64,000 nucleotides of DNA from Acidobacteriota bacterium. Lineage in GTDB: Bacteria; Acidobacteriota; Terriglobia; Terriglobales; Acidobacteriaceae. The stretch's first letter is position 1. Each line of letters starts with the position of its first letter. The stretch covers positions 1 through 64,000 of the forward strand of contig JAJZVX010000006.1 of NCBI GenBank assembly GCA_021846985.1. Direction: 5' to 3'. Made by a program: the position numbers and the translations under genes. Below are positions 16,965-29,652 of this stretch, in pieces. The notes below the pieces were generated by a model, which had not been told where the DNA came from, did not search any database, and worked only from the letters and a program-made list of their open reading frames with translations.

Positions 16965-17722
16965 AAGATACGATACTGCGTTTGCGTCACTTCTCCCAGG
17001 TTTTCCGCATATGGTTTCCGGCCGTGCTGGCCGCGGCCATGGTACTGGCTGCGGGGCGCGCTTCGGCCCAGCCGGCGGCCGCGGCATCAAACGCCGCCGC
17101 GGTCCAGGCTCAACCGGCCTCCGGGGCGGCGGCCCAGCCGGCGGCTCCCAAGTCGGAAGAGGAAGAGCTGAACGTCTATCGGCACGCTCCCATCGTGCGG
17201 ACGCTGGCCCGGATGCTGCACCTGAAGGTCGAGCCGACGGCGCGCATCTTCGAAGGCATCAACTTTGCGGTGCTGGCGCTCTGCATTGTCATTCCTCTGG
17301 TTCGCTTCTTCCCCAAGGTGATACGCAAGCGCACCGAGACGCTGCGGCACGATCTGGATGCGGCGCGGAAGATGACGGAGGAAGCGCGGACGCGGCTGAG
17401 CGCGATCGAAGCCCAACTGAGCGGGCTGGACGCGGAGACGGAGAAGTTCCGCGCCGAGGTGGAGCAGGAGATGGGCCACGACGAGGCGCGCATCAAGGCC
17501 TCTCTCGAAGTGGAGAGCGCGCGCATTCTGGCCGCCGCCGAGCAGGAAATCGGCGCGGCAGCGGCCCAGGCCCGCCGCAGTCTGGAGCGCTTCGCCGCCG
17601 ATCTTGCCATCGAGCAGGCGGCGCGGCAGATGGTGCTGACCCCCGAAACCGACCACGCCCTCATTGCCGAGTTCACCGCCGGGCTGGGCCTCAACGGATC
17701 GACAAAGGGAGGGCAGAACTAG
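16961..17722 (+). CDS. atpF: ATP synthase F0 subunit b with N-terminal signal-like extension
   Basis: The 253-residue product starts at TTG, overlapping the previous stop as TTGA. Its first 37 residues (hydrophobic FPAVLAAAMVLAAGRASAQ) look like a cleavable signal peptide, followed by an Ala/Pro/Gln-rich linker. After these come the real membrane helix, FEGINFAVLALCIVIPLVRF, and a long coiled coil (RKMTEEARTRLSAIEAQLSG). At about 155-170 residues the usual b subunit is much shorter. Together with the preceding gene it would form a b/b' heterodimeric stator. It ends one base before the atpH start. Confidence 0.87.
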   Translation: MKDTILRLRHFSQVFRIWFPAVLAAAMVLAAGRASAQPAAAASNAAAVQAQPASGAAAQPAAPKSEEEELNVYRHAPIVRTLARMLHLKVEPTARIFEGINFAVLALCIVIPLVRFFPKVIRKRTETLRHDLDAARKMTEEARTRLSAIEAQLSGLDAETEKFRAEVEQEMGHDEARIKASLEVESARILAAAEQEIGAAAAQARRSLERFAADLAIEQAARQMVLTPETDHALIAEFTAGLGLNGSTKGGQN

Positions 17723-18262
17723 ATGGCCGCCCTGGTTTCCCGCTACGCGCGCGCCTTTGCCGACGTGGTCTCCGCTGCGGGACTGCATGCGGCGACGATC
17801 GAAGCGCAGATGAACGATTTCCAGGCCACATGGGAGGCGAGCGCCGAACTGCGCTCGCTGCTGGTCAATCCCGCCGTGGCCGCCACGCGGAAGATTGAGA
17901 TTCTCGACCAATTGAACACCCGGATGGGCTTGGCGAAGGAGCTGCGCAATCTGCTTGCGGTGCTGATCCGCAATGATCGCATTGCGCAGACCGGGGAAGT
18001 CTTCGAGGCTTACAGGCGGGAACAGCAGGAACGCATGGGCATCCGCCAGGCCGAGGTGACCACGGCGCGCGCACTGGACGAGAACGACCGCGAGGCCCTG
18101 GTGGCCGGCGCGGGCAAGCTGGCCGGGGGGCGCGTGGAAGCGACGTTTAAACTCGATCCGTCGATTCTGGGCGGCGCGGTGGTGCGCATCGGCTCGACGG
18201 TCTATGACGGCTCGGTGCGCGGCCGCCTGGAACGGCTGAAAGAGGCGCTGGTGTCGGGCTGA
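17723..18262 (+). CDS. atpH: ATP synthase F1 subunit delta
   Basis: The 179-residue product is the delta (OSCP) subunit that ties the b stator to the top of F1. Family features: the N-terminal helical bundle SRYARAFADVVSAAGL and the C-terminal motif LDPSILGGAVVRIGSTVYDGSV followed by a terminal Leu-rich helix. The ATG directly abuts the atpF stop, with AAAGGGAGGG upstream. It precedes atpA by 140 bases. Confidence 0.95.
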   Translation: MAALVSRYARAFADVVSAAGLHAATIEAQMNDFQATWEASAELRSLLVNPAVAATRKIEILDQLNTRMGLAKELRNLLAVLIRNDRIAQTGEVFEAYRREQQERMGIRQAEVTTARALDENDREALVAGAGKLAGGRVEATFKLDPSILGGAVVRIGSTVYDGSVRGRLERLKEALVSG

Positions 18263-18402
18263 ACCGCACCGGGGCCAGATGGCAGGCTGGCGCAGACAGC
18301 AAGATTTGAGATTTTTTGAACCGGGAGGGCATCGAGGCGCAGACGGCAGGCAAGGCAGCCAACGCCGGACTGAACCGCGAATCCCGACCCCTGAGGAAAG
18401 AA

Positions 18403-19935
<1,533 letters not shown>

Positions 19936-19940
19936 GACGG

Positions 19941-20046
19941 TTCGTCGTTCATCGTTCATTGTTCGCAGCCTCAAGGCGAACTGCAGAATCGGTGGAAAGC
20001 AATGAACCGAGAACTTTTGAACCGAGAACTTTTGAACTGAGAACCG
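19941..20046 (+). repeat. Intergenic repeat between atpA and atpG (copy 1)
   Basis: A GTTC-rich left arm and a GAAC-rich right arm surround a hairpin GTTCGC/GCGAAC (19961-19966 with 19976-19981). On the right side a 15-base unit GAACCGAGAACTTTT is repeated in tandem (20004-20018 and 20019-20033) with a third diverged copy. The core GTTCGCAGCCT and the GAAC-rich arm recur between atpD and atpC. Confidence 0.6.
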
Positions 20047-20049
20047 ACC

Positions 20050-21111
<1,062 letters not shown>

Positions 21112-21126
21112 GAAGCTGATCGCTAA

Positions 21127-22596
<1,470 letters not shown>

Positions 22597-22601
22597 ACGC
22601 A

Positions 22602-22664
22602 GTTCGCGGTTTGCCGTTCGCAGCCTGGCGAACCCCGAACCGGGAACGATGAACGGAGAACGGA
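22602..22664 (+). repeat. Intergenic repeat between atpD and atpC (copy 2)
   Basis: The hairpin GTTCGC/GCGAAC recurs (22616-22621 with 22628-22633), sharing the core GTTCGCAGCCT with the atpA-atpG spacer. It is followed by the same GAAC-rich pattern (GAACCGGGAAC, then GAACGGAGAACGG). The loop is three bases shorter than in copy 1. Confidence 0.6.
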
Positions 22665-22667
22665 CTC

Positions 22668-23090
22668 ATGGCTGACGATGCAACCCAACTCCGCGTACGG
22701 CTGGTGACGCCCGAGCGCACTCTTTTTGAGCATGCCGCCGTCTCCGTCGAGCTGCCCTCGAAGTCGGGGTATCTCGAGGTGCTCTACGGCCATGCGCCGC
22801 TGGTGGCCGAACTAGGAGCCGGCGACGTGACCCTGCATTGCGGCGCCGAGGGCGACCAGCGCTACAACGTCAGCTGGGGCTTTGTGGAGGTGCTGCCCGA
22901 CCGCGTGACCATTCTCGCCTCCGACGCGCTGAAGCCGGAGGAGATCGACGTGGCCCGCGCCGGGCAGCAACTCGACCGCGGCCTGGAGATGTGGAAGAAG
23001 GCGGGCGAAAGCGAAGAGGCGTACAACGAAGCGCTGCGCGTGATTGCCGAAGCCGAAGCCAAGATGGCGTCGGCGGCCGACAAACGCTAA
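22668..23090 (+). CDS. atpC: ATP synthase F1 subunit epsilon
   Basis: The 140-residue product has the N-terminal beta sandwich (LRVRLVTPERTLFEHAAVSV, then GYLEVLYGHAPLVAELGAG) and the C-terminal helical hairpin (PEEIDVARAGQQLDRGLE). It regulates and couples rotation. It is the last atp gene. An intrinsic terminator follows at 23119. Confidence 0.96.
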   Translation: MADDATQLRVRLVTPERTLFEHAAVSVELPSKSGYLEVLYGHAPLVAELGAGDVTLHCGAEGDQRYNVSWGFVEVLPDRVTILASDALKPEEIDVARAGQQLDRGLEMWKKAGESEEAYNEALRVIAEAEAKMASAADKR

Positions 23091-23118
23091 ACCGCATCGG
23101 CGGCCTCGGTTCTCCCTG

Positions 23119-23150
23119 ACGGCTCCGCTCCTCGCGAGCGGGGCCGTTTT
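23119..23150 (+). terminator. Intrinsic terminator of the atp operon
   Basis: ACGGCTCCGCTC pairs with GAGCGGGGCCGT (12 bp with one wobble) around a 5-nt loop, followed by TTTT. It lies 29 bases after the atpC stop and separates the atp genes from fdhD. Confidence 0.85.
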
Positions 23151-23219
23151 GCTCTCCGCCGCCTTGACAGATGCCGTGGAGCGCGTCACCGTCAAATCTG
23201 GAAGGGGAGCCTGGTTCGC

Positions 23220-24047
23220 ATGTCACTGCCCGAACAAAGCGTCGCGCTGACCCAGGTGACGGAATGGAACGACGGCGCGGCGCGCTGCGTGGAAGACTCG
23301 CTAGCCGCCGAGGAGCCGCTCGAAATCCGTATTGGCTGCGTGCCGCTGACCGTAACCATGCGCACGCCGGGACACGACCTGGAGCTTGCCGCCGGGCTTC
23401 TGCTCACCGAAGGCATTGTCCAGTCTGCCGCGCAGATTGCGTCACTGCGCCTGGCCAGACCGGAGAAGGGCGCGCGGGCGAATCGCGTGGATGTAGAGCT
23501 GACCGGTCCCATCCCCAACCGCGACGATCTACAGCGCAACCTGCTCTCCACGGCGGCCTGCGGTCTTTGCGGCAAGGCTTCGATCGACGCCGTGCGGCGG
23601 CGCGATCTACCCCGGCCCGATCCTGCTTTTCGCATCGACCCGGAGCTGCTGTGCCGGCTGCCGGAGGTTCTGCGCGCCGGCCAGCCGGTTTTCAGCCGGA
23701 CCGGCGGCCTGCATGCCGCGGCCCTCTTCGACGCGGCGGGCGCGCTTGTGGCCATCCGCGAGGATATTGGCCGCCACAACGCGGTGGACAAGGTTCTTGG
23801 CTGGGCGCTGCTGCAGAACCAGTTGCCTCTCGCGCGCCATGTCCTGCTGGTGAGCGGCCGCGGCGGCTTCGAAATTGTGCAGAAGGCGCTGGCCGCCGGC
23901 CTTCCGGTTCTGGCCTCGGTCTCGGCTCCTTCCAGCCTGGCTGTTCGGCTTGCGCGCGAGCTGGGCCTTACGCTGGTCGGCTTTCTCCGCGGGCGGCGGT
24001 TTGTTGTCTACTGCGGCGATTTCCGCTGCATCCCGGCGAACACATAG
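23220..24047 (+). CDS. fdhD: Formate dehydrogenase sulfurtransferase FdhD
   Basis: The 275-residue product is FdhD, which passes sulfur from a cysteine desulfurase to the molybdenum cofactor of formate dehydrogenase. The sulfur-carrying pair is visible in STAACGLCGKASID (Cys114, Cys117). Other family motifs are DLELAAGLLLTEGI, FSRTGGLHAAALFD and REDIGRHNAVDKVLGW. GGAAGGGGAG lies upstream. It precedes the formate dehydrogenase operon by about 140 bases, consistent with its role. Confidence 0.96.
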   Translation: MSLPEQSVALTQVTEWNDGAARCVEDSLAAEEPLEIRIGCVPLTVTMRTPGHDLELAAGLLLTEGIVQSAAQIASLRLARPEKGARANRVDVELTGPIPNRDDLQRNLLSTAACGLCGKASIDAVRRRDLPRPDPAFRIDPELLCRLPEVLRAGQPVFSRTGGLHAAALFDAAGALVAIREDIGRHNAVDKVLGWALLQNQLPLARHVLLVSGRGGFEIVQKALAAGLPVLASVSAPSSLAVRLARELGLTLVGFLRGRRFVVYCGDFRCIPANT

Positions 24048-24188
24048 GCGGCGGCGCCGCGCGCCTGAAGCGCGGCACCAGCAGAGCTGCGGAACCGCGC
24101 GTTTTGCGGACTGCTGCGCGTACGCGCTTTACGATTATCGCTTCGTGGGAATACCATCAAAAAATAATGCGCGGAGGTCCGTAAGCCA

Positions 24189-24683
24189 ATGTCTTCTTCA
24201 TTGCGCCGCAATCCGTCACGCAGAAACTTCGACGAGATCACGGCGCGCAAGATCATTGAAGCCGCACTTGGCCACGAAGGACCGCTGCTGCCCATTCTGC
24301 ACGCATTGCAGGAGGCTTTCGGCTGCGTTCCGCGCGAGGCCGAACCGCTGATCGCCTCGACGCTGAACCTGACGCGCGCCGATGTGCACGGCGTGGTCAC
24401 GTTCTATCACGATTTCCACCGCGCTCCGGCCGGCCGGCACGTTCTGAAACTCTGCCGCGCCGAAGCCTGCCAGTCCATGGGCAGCGAAGCCAACGCCCGG
24501 CGGCTGCTGGATGCGCTCGGCATCGACTGGGGCGGGACCACGGCGGACGGCAGCCTCACCGTGGAGCCGGTGTATTGCCTTGGATTGTGCGCCACCTCGC
24601 CCAGCGCGCTGCTGGACGGCGAGCCGCTGGGCCGGGTGGGCGCCGAGCAACTGGAAGCCCTGGCGGCGGAGGCGAAACGATGA
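24189..24683 (+). CDS. fdsG: NAD-dependent formate dehydrogenase gamma subunit (NuoE-like)
   Basis: The 164-residue product is a thioredoxin-like [2Fe-2S] protein of the NuoE/FdsG family. Cluster ligands are Cys89, Cys94, Cys130 and Cys134 (LCRAEACQSMG and YCLGLCATSP). It carries the electron-transfer cluster next to the flavin subunit. The N-terminus DEITARKIIEAALGHEGPLL is the usual four-helix start. Its stop overlaps the next start (ATGA), showing translational coupling with fdsB. Confidence 0.93.
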   Translation: MSSSLRRNPSRRNFDEITARKIIEAALGHEGPLLPILHALQEAFGCVPREAEPLIASTLNLTRADVHGVVTFYHDFHRAPAGRHVLKLCRAEACQSMGSEANARRLLDALGIDWGGTTADGSLTVEPVYCLGLCATSPSALLDGEPLGRVGAEQLEALAAEAKR

Positions 24684-26236
24684 AAGTCTTCGTTGCCCGG
24701 GATGCCGCCGCCCTTGCCGTGGGCGCCGACCGCGTGGCCGCGGCCATTGCCGCCGAGGCAGAGAAGCGCCAACAGCATGTGACGCTGGTCCGCACGGGCA
24801 CGCGCGGCATGCTGTGGCTGGAACCGCTGATCGAAGTGGCGACCCCGGAGGGCCGCGTTGGCTATGGCCCCGTGACGCCGGCCGACGTTCCGTCACTCTT
24901 CGACGCCGGCTTTCTGGAGGGCCGCCCGCACCCGCGCAGGGCAGGACAGGTGGAAGAACTTCCGTTTTTCAAACGGCAAACGCGGCTGATCTTTGCCCGC
25001 GCCGGCCTGGCCAATCCGCTCTCGCTGAGCGACTACCGGATTCTGGGCGGCCTGCACGGCCTGGATCGCGCCCTCACGCTCGGGCCCGAGCAGATTGTCG
25101 CCGAGGTGAAGCGCTCTGGCCTGCGCGGGCGCGGCGGCGCGGGCTTTCCCACCGGAATCAAGTGGGAGTCTGCCGCGCGCGCCCAGGCCGCGCGGAAATA
25201 CATTGTGTGCAACGCCGACGAGGGCGACAGCGGCACCTTTGCCGACCGGATTCTGATGGAGGGCGATCCCTTCACGGTGATCGAGGGCATGCTGATTGCG
25301 GCCATCGCGGTGGGCGCCACCCGGGGGTTCATCTACATCCGCTCCGAGTATCCGCACGCCATCCGCGCCATGGCGAGCGCCATCGAGATCGCCCGCCGCG
25401 AAGGCATCCTCGGCCCGCACGCGGCCGGCAGCAACTACGCCTTCGACATCGAAATCCGCGTGGGCGCCGGCGCCTACATCTGTGGCGAAGAGACCTCACT
25501 GCTGGAAAGCCTGGAGGGCAAGCGCGGCATGGTACGCGCCAAACCACCCCTGCCGGTGGTCAGCGGCCTTTTCGGACAGCCCACGGTCATCAACAATCTC
25601 GTCACCTTCTCGAGCGTGCCCTTCATCCTTGCCCAGGGCGGGCAGGCCTATGCCGATATGGGCGTGGGCCGCTCCCGCGGCACCATGCCCGTGCAACTGG
25701 CCGGCAACGTGCGCCACGGCGGCGTCTTCGAGTGCGCCTTCGGCGTGACGCTGGGCGAGCTGGTGAACGAGATCGGCGGCGGCACGGCCAGCGGGCGTCC
25801 TGTGCGCGCGGTGCAGGCCGGAGGGCCGCTCGGCGCCTACCTTCCGCCCGCGCTGTTCGACACGCCGTACGACTACGAGGCCTTTGCCGCGCATGAAGGC
25901 CTGATCGGCCACGGCGGCCTGGTGGTCTTCGACGACACCGTAAACCTTGCGCGCATGGCGCGCTTCGCCATGGAGTTCTGCGCGCACGAGTCCTGCGGCA
26001 AGTGCACGCCGTGCCGCATCGGGTCGCGCCGCGGAGTCGAGGTTCTGGACCGCATTCTGGCTGGCCGCGACCGCGAGCAGAACATCGCCCTGCTCGGCGA
26101 GCTGTGCGAGACGCTGCGCTACGGTTCGCTCTGCGCGCTGGGCGGCCTGGTTCCCTACCCGGTGCTGAGCGCGCTCAAGCATTTCCCCGAAGACTTCGGC
26201 CTGGCAGTGCTTCCGTCTGTTGCCGCGGCTGTATAG
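24680..26236 (+). CDS. fdsB: NAD-dependent formate dehydrogenase beta subunit (NuoF-like, FMN/NADH)
   Basis: The 518-residue product is the diaphorase subunit that reduces NAD+. An N-terminal thioredoxin-like region (1-90) precedes the NuoF core. The FMN/NADH glycine loop GLRGRGGAGFPTGIKW is near 148-162, and the FMN site reads CNADEGDSGTFADR. The [4Fe-4S] cluster ligands are Cys439, Cys442, Cys445 and Cys485 (ESCGKCTPCRIG ... SLCALGG). It starts at ATG 24680 overlapping fdsG and is followed after 12 bases by fdsA. Confidence 0.95.
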   Translation: MKVFVARDAAALAVGADRVAAAIAAEAEKRQQHVTLVRTGTRGMLWLEPLIEVATPEGRVGYGPVTPADVPSLFDAGFLEGRPHPRRAGQVEELPFFKRQTRLIFARAGLANPLSLSDYRILGGLHGLDRALTLGPEQIVAEVKRSGLRGRGGAGFPTGIKWESAARAQAARKYIVCNADEGDSGTFADRILMEGDPFTVIEGMLIAAIAVGATRGFIYIRSEYPHAIRAMASAIEIARREGILGPHAAGSNYAFDIEIRVGAGAYICGEETSLLESLEGKRGMVRAKPPLPVVSGLFGQPTVINNLVTFSSVPFILAQGGQAYADMGVGRSRGTMPVQLAGNVRHGGVFECAFGVTLGELVNEIGGGTASGRPVRAVQAGGPLGAYLPPALFDTPYDYEAFAAHEGLIGHGGLVVFDDTVNLARMARFAMEFCAHESCGKCTPCRIGSRRGVEVLDRILAGRDREQNIALLGELCETLRYGSLCALGGLVPYPVLSALKHFPEDFGLAVLPSVAAAV

Positions 26237-26248
26237 AGGAGAGCGACA

Positions 26249-29077
26249 ATGGCCCTGATTCAGGAAGTCGACTACGGCACCCCCGAGGCGCACAGCGCCG
26301 TCACCGTCACCCTCACCATTGACGGCCAGTCCGTCACCGTTGCAGAGGGCACCTCCGTTCTGCGCGCTGCCACCGCAGCCGGCATCCAGATTCCGCGCCT
26401 CTGCGCCACCGACATGCTGGCCTCTTTCGGCTCCTGCCGCCTTTGCTTGGTGGAAATCGAAGGCCGTGCCGGGACGCCGGCCTCCTGCACTACCCCCGCC
26501 GCCAATGGCATGGTGGTCCACACCCAGACCGAACGGTTGATCCGGCTGCGCCGGGCGGTGATGGAGCTTTACATCTCCGACCACCCGCTGGATTGCTTGA
26601 CCTGTGCCGCCAACGGCAACTGCGAGCTGCAAACCATGGCCGGCGCGGTGGGCCTTCGCGAAGTGCGCTACGGCACGGAGGGCGCAAACCACCTGCGGTT
26701 GCCCAAAGACACCTCCAACCCCTACTTCCAGTTCGATCCGGCCAAGTGCATCCTGTGCTCCCGCTGTGTCCGCGCCTGCCAGGAGGTGCAGGGCACGTTT
26801 GCCCTCACCATCGCTGGCCGCGGTTTTGGGAGCGTCGTCTCGCCTGGCATGGAAGAGCCTTTCCTCGCCTCCGAGTGCGTCTCCTGCGGCGCCTGCGTGC
26901 AGGCCTGCCCCACGGCCACGCTCATCGAATATTCCGTTCTCGCCCTCGGCCAGCCCGAGCACTCCGTTGTGACCACCTGCGCCTACTGCGGCGTGGGCTG
27001 CGCCTTCAAGGCCGAGATGCGCGGCCAGCAAGTAGTCCGCATGGTTCCCTACAAAGACGGCAAGGCCAACCACGGCCACTCCTGCGTGAAAGGACGCTTT
27101 GCCTGGGGATATGCCACCCACCCGGACCGGGTGCTGAAGCCCCTGATGCGCGCCACCACCGCCGACCCCTGGAAGGAGGTCTCCTGGGACGAGGCCATCG
27201 CCCGCGCCGCCTCCGAGTTTCGCCGCATCCAGGCCCAGTACGGCAAAGGCGCCATCGGCGGCATCACCTCTTCGCGCTGCACCAACGAGGAAGCCTACCT
27301 GGTGCAGAAGCTGGTGCGCGCTGTCTTTGGCAACAACAATACCGACACCTGCGCGCGCGTGTGCCACTCGCCCACCGGCTACGCGCTCTCCAGCACCTTC
27401 GGCACCTCGGCCGGAACCCAGGACTTCGACAGCATTGAGCAGTGCGACGTGATCCTGCTGGTCGGGGCCAATCCCACCGACGCCCATCCAGTCTTTGGCT
27501 CGCGCATGAAGAAGCGCATCCGCGAAGGGGCGCAGCTGATCGTGATCGACCCCCGCCGCATCGACCTGGTGCGCTCACCGCACGTCCAGGCCGCTGTCCA
27601 CCTGGCCCTGCGCCCGGGAACCAACGCCGCTGTTCTGGACGCCATTGCCCACGTCATCGTCACTGAAGAACTGGTGGACGAAGCCTTCGTCCGCGAACGC
27701 TGCGAGATCGACTCCTTCGCCCGCTGGGCCGCCTTCGCCGCCGAGGAACGCAACGCGCCGGAAGCGGTGGAGGCCATCACCGGCGTGCCCGCGGACCTCA
27801 TCCGCTATGCCGCGCGCCTCTACGCCACCGGCGGCAACGCCGCCATCTATTACGGCCTGGGCGTGACTGAGCATAGCCAAGGGTCCACGGCGGTGATGGC
27901 CCTGGCCAACCTGGCCATGGCCACCGGCAACATTGGCCGGCCCGGCGTGGGCGTGAATCCGCTGCGCGGACAGAACAACGTCCAGGGCAGTTGCGACATG
28001 GGCAGCTTTCCGCACGAGTTCCCCGGCTACCGGCACATCTCCCGCACAGATGTCCGCGAGATGTTCGAGAAAGACTGGGGCGTTGCTCTTGACCCGGAGC
28101 CGGGACTGCGCATCCCCAACATGATCGACTGCGCGCTCGAAGGCTCCTTCAAAGGCATCTACATCCAGGGCGAAGACATCGCCCAGTCCGACCCCGACGG
28201 GCAGCACATCGCCGCCGGCCTCTCCGCCATGGAGTGCGTCGTGATCCAGGATCTGTTTCTGAACGAAACCTCGCGCTACGCCCACATCTTTCTGCCCGGC
28301 TCCACTTTTCTTGAGAAGGACGGCACCTTTACCAATGCGGAGCGGCGCATCCAGCGGGTGCGCCGCGTGATGACGCCGCGCGGCGGCTACCAGGACTGGG
28401 AGGTGACGCAGCTGCTGGCGCAGGCCATGGGCTACCCCATGCGCTATCCCCATCCCGCCGAAATCATGGACGAGATCGCGCGGCTGACGCCGGCGTTTAC
28501 GGGCGTCAGCTATGCAAAGCTCGACAGCCTCGGCTCCATCCAGTGGCCCTGCAACGAGGCCAATCCCGAGGGCACGCGCGTGATGCACGTCCCGGGCTTT
28601 GTCCGCGGCAAGGGCCGCTTCTTCGTCACCGAATACATCCCCACCGACGAGCGCACGGGACCACGCTTCCCGCTGCTGCTGACCACCGGACGCATCCTCA
28701 GCCAATACAACGTGGGCACCCAGACGCGGCGCACGTCGAACGTACAGTGGCACGCCGAGGACCGTCTGGAAATCCATCCCCACGACGCCGAGCAGCGGGG
28801 CGTCCGCGAGGGCGCATGGGTGCGCCTGGAAAGCCGGTCCGGAGCCACCACCCTCCGCGCCCACATCACCGAGCGGGTGGCGGCCGGCGTGGTTTACACC
28901 ACCTTCCACCATCCAGAAACCATGGCCAATGTGGTGACCACCGACTACACCGACTGGGCCACCGACTGCCCGGAATACAAAGTGACCGCCGTGCAGGTGT
29001 CTCCTGCCGCCGGATCGGCGGGCACGCTCAACGCGGGCAGAATCCTCGAAAAGCACATCAGGAGCCAGCAGCCATGA
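26249..29077 (+). CDS. fdsA: NAD-dependent formate dehydrogenase alpha subunit (molybdenum, Cys type)
   Basis: The 942-residue product oxidises formate to CO2. A NuoG-like N-terminus carries a [2Fe-2S] site (Cys52, 63, 66, 80) and the His112/Cys116/Cys119/Cys125 cluster. Two [4Fe-4S] sites follow: KCILCSRCVRACQE at 167-177 and CVSCGACVQACP at 210-220. The molybdopterin enzyme core has its own [4Fe-4S] (Cys244, 247, 251, 279). The active-site residue is Cys372 in CARVCHSPTG, where other enzymes use selenocysteine, followed by the catalytic His373. The bis-MGD-binding C-terminal domain (NVQWHAEDRLEIHPHDAEQR region) is complete. GAGGAG precedes the ATG. It overlaps fdsD by ATGA. Confidence 0.96.
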   Translation: MALIQEVDYGTPEAHSAVTVTLTIDGQSVTVAEGTSVLRAATAAGIQIPRLCATDMLASFGSCRLCLVEIEGRAGTPASCTTPAANGMVVHTQTERLIRLRRAVMELYISDHPLDCLTCAANGNCELQTMAGAVGLREVRYGTEGANHLRLPKDTSNPYFQFDPAKCILCSRCVRACQEVQGTFALTIAGRGFGSVVSPGMEEPFLASECVSCGACVQACPTATLIEYSVLALGQPEHSVVTTCAYCGVGCAFKAEMRGQQVVRMVPYKDGKANHGHSCVKGRFAWGYATHPDRVLKPLMRATTADPWKEVSWDEAIARAASEFRRIQAQYGKGAIGGITSSRCTNEEAYLVQKLVRAVFGNNNTDTCARVCHSPTGYALSSTFGTSAGTQDFDSIEQCDVILLVGANPTDAHPVFGSRMKKRIREGAQLIVIDPRRIDLVRSPHVQAAVHLALRPGTNAAVLDAIAHVIVTEELVDEAFVRERCEIDSFARWAAFAAEERNAPEAVEAITGVPADLIRYAARLYATGGNAAIYYGLGVTEHSQGSTAVMALANLAMATGNIGRPGVGVNPLRGQNNVQGSCDMGSFPHEFPGYRHISRTDVREMFEKDWGVALDPEPGLRIPNMIDCALEGSFKGIYIQGEDIAQSDPDGQHIAAGLSAMECVVIQDLFLNETSRYAHIFLPGSTFLEKDGTFTNAERRIQRVRRVMTPRGGYQDWEVTQLLAQAMGYPMRYPHPAEIMDEIARLTPAFTGVSYAKLDSLGSIQWPCNEANPEGTRVMHVPGFVRGKGRFFVTEYIPTDERTGPRFPLLLTTGRILSQYNVGTQTRRTSNVQWHAEDRLEIHPHDAEQRGVREGAWVRLESRSGATTLRAHITERVAAGVVYTTFHHPETMANVVTTDYTDWATDCPEYKVTAVQVSPAAGSAGTLNAGRILEKHIRSQQP

Positions 29078-29325
29078 TCGAAGTCACCTCGCACCAGGCA
29101 GCGTACCAGCGCAAGCTCGTGCACCAGGCCAACCAGATCGGCAAGTTCTTTGCCCACCAGCCCCAGCCGGAGGCGGTGGCCAACATTGCCGACCACCTGC
29201 GCAAGTTCTGGGATCCGCGCATGCGCACGCAAATTCTGTTTCATCTTGAAAACGGTGGCGAAGGGCTCGACGAACTTCCACGGCACGCCATCGAAAAAAT
29301 CGCCTCCGAAACCACTCAAGATTGA
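29074..29325 (+). CDS. fdsD: Formate dehydrogenase delta subunit
   Basis: The 83-residue product matches the small FdsD family: an N-terminal VHQANQIGKFFAHQP and a conserved HLRKFWDPRMRTQIL segment. FdsD proteins are needed for assembly or cofactor insertion of NAD-dependent formate dehydrogenases. Its ATG overlaps the fdsA stop. After the stop, GGGCAGCT/AGCTGCCC (29335-29363) could form a stem but lacks a T tract. Confidence 0.9.
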   Translation: MIEVTSHQAAYQRKLVHQANQIGKFFAHQPQPEAVANIADHLRKFWDPRMRTQILFHLENGGEGLDELPRHAIEKIASETTQD

Positions 29326-29492
29326 TCCCGATGAGGGCAGCTCTACACATGCCGTAGCTGCCCGCCCTACTACCCATTCCGGTCTCCCACGCACGTCTCT
29401 CAGACCATCCTTTTCAATACCTTCGAGCCTGGTAGATGCATCGAGCAGAAAGAGAATGCCCTTCTTCTGCCACCAGCTTCTCCGCATAAAAA

Positions 29493-29507
29493 TGAGATTA
29501 AGTCTCA
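29493..29507. promoter_or_regulatory. Inverted repeat TGAGA-N5-TCTCA
   Basis: TGAGATTAAGTCTCA lies in an AT-rich stretch 160 bases upstream of the aminotransferase gene and about 40 bases before its candidate -35. The form suggests an operator; no regulator is identified. Confidence 0.4.
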
Positions 29508-29544
29508 ATTAGCGATATTCATTCCCTGTTTTTCACACTAAAAA

Positions 29545-29573
29545 TTCACATAAACCACAAAGATGTGTATTCT
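29545..29573 (+). promoter_or_regulatory. Candidate promoter of the aminotransferase gene
   Basis: TTCACA (29545-29550), a 17-bp spacer and TATTCT (29568-29573) in an unusually AT-rich segment. Transcription would begin near 29580, 70 bases before the ATG at 29653. Confidence 0.5.
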
Positions 29574-29652
29574 GTGTCTATCAAAGACCCGGATGGGCGC
29601 TGCATTCAGCCCCTATTCTGCTGCCACCGCGACCAACGTCCAGGAGACTCCC

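Noticed and set aside
22862..23226. Minus-strand frames opposite atpC
   Set aside because: Antisense shadows of atpC and its terminator; no independent support.
23171..24184. Arg-rich plus-strand frame overlapping fdhD
   Set aside because: It is another reading frame of fdhD with high-GC codon bias artefacts; FdhD motifs are complete in its own frame.
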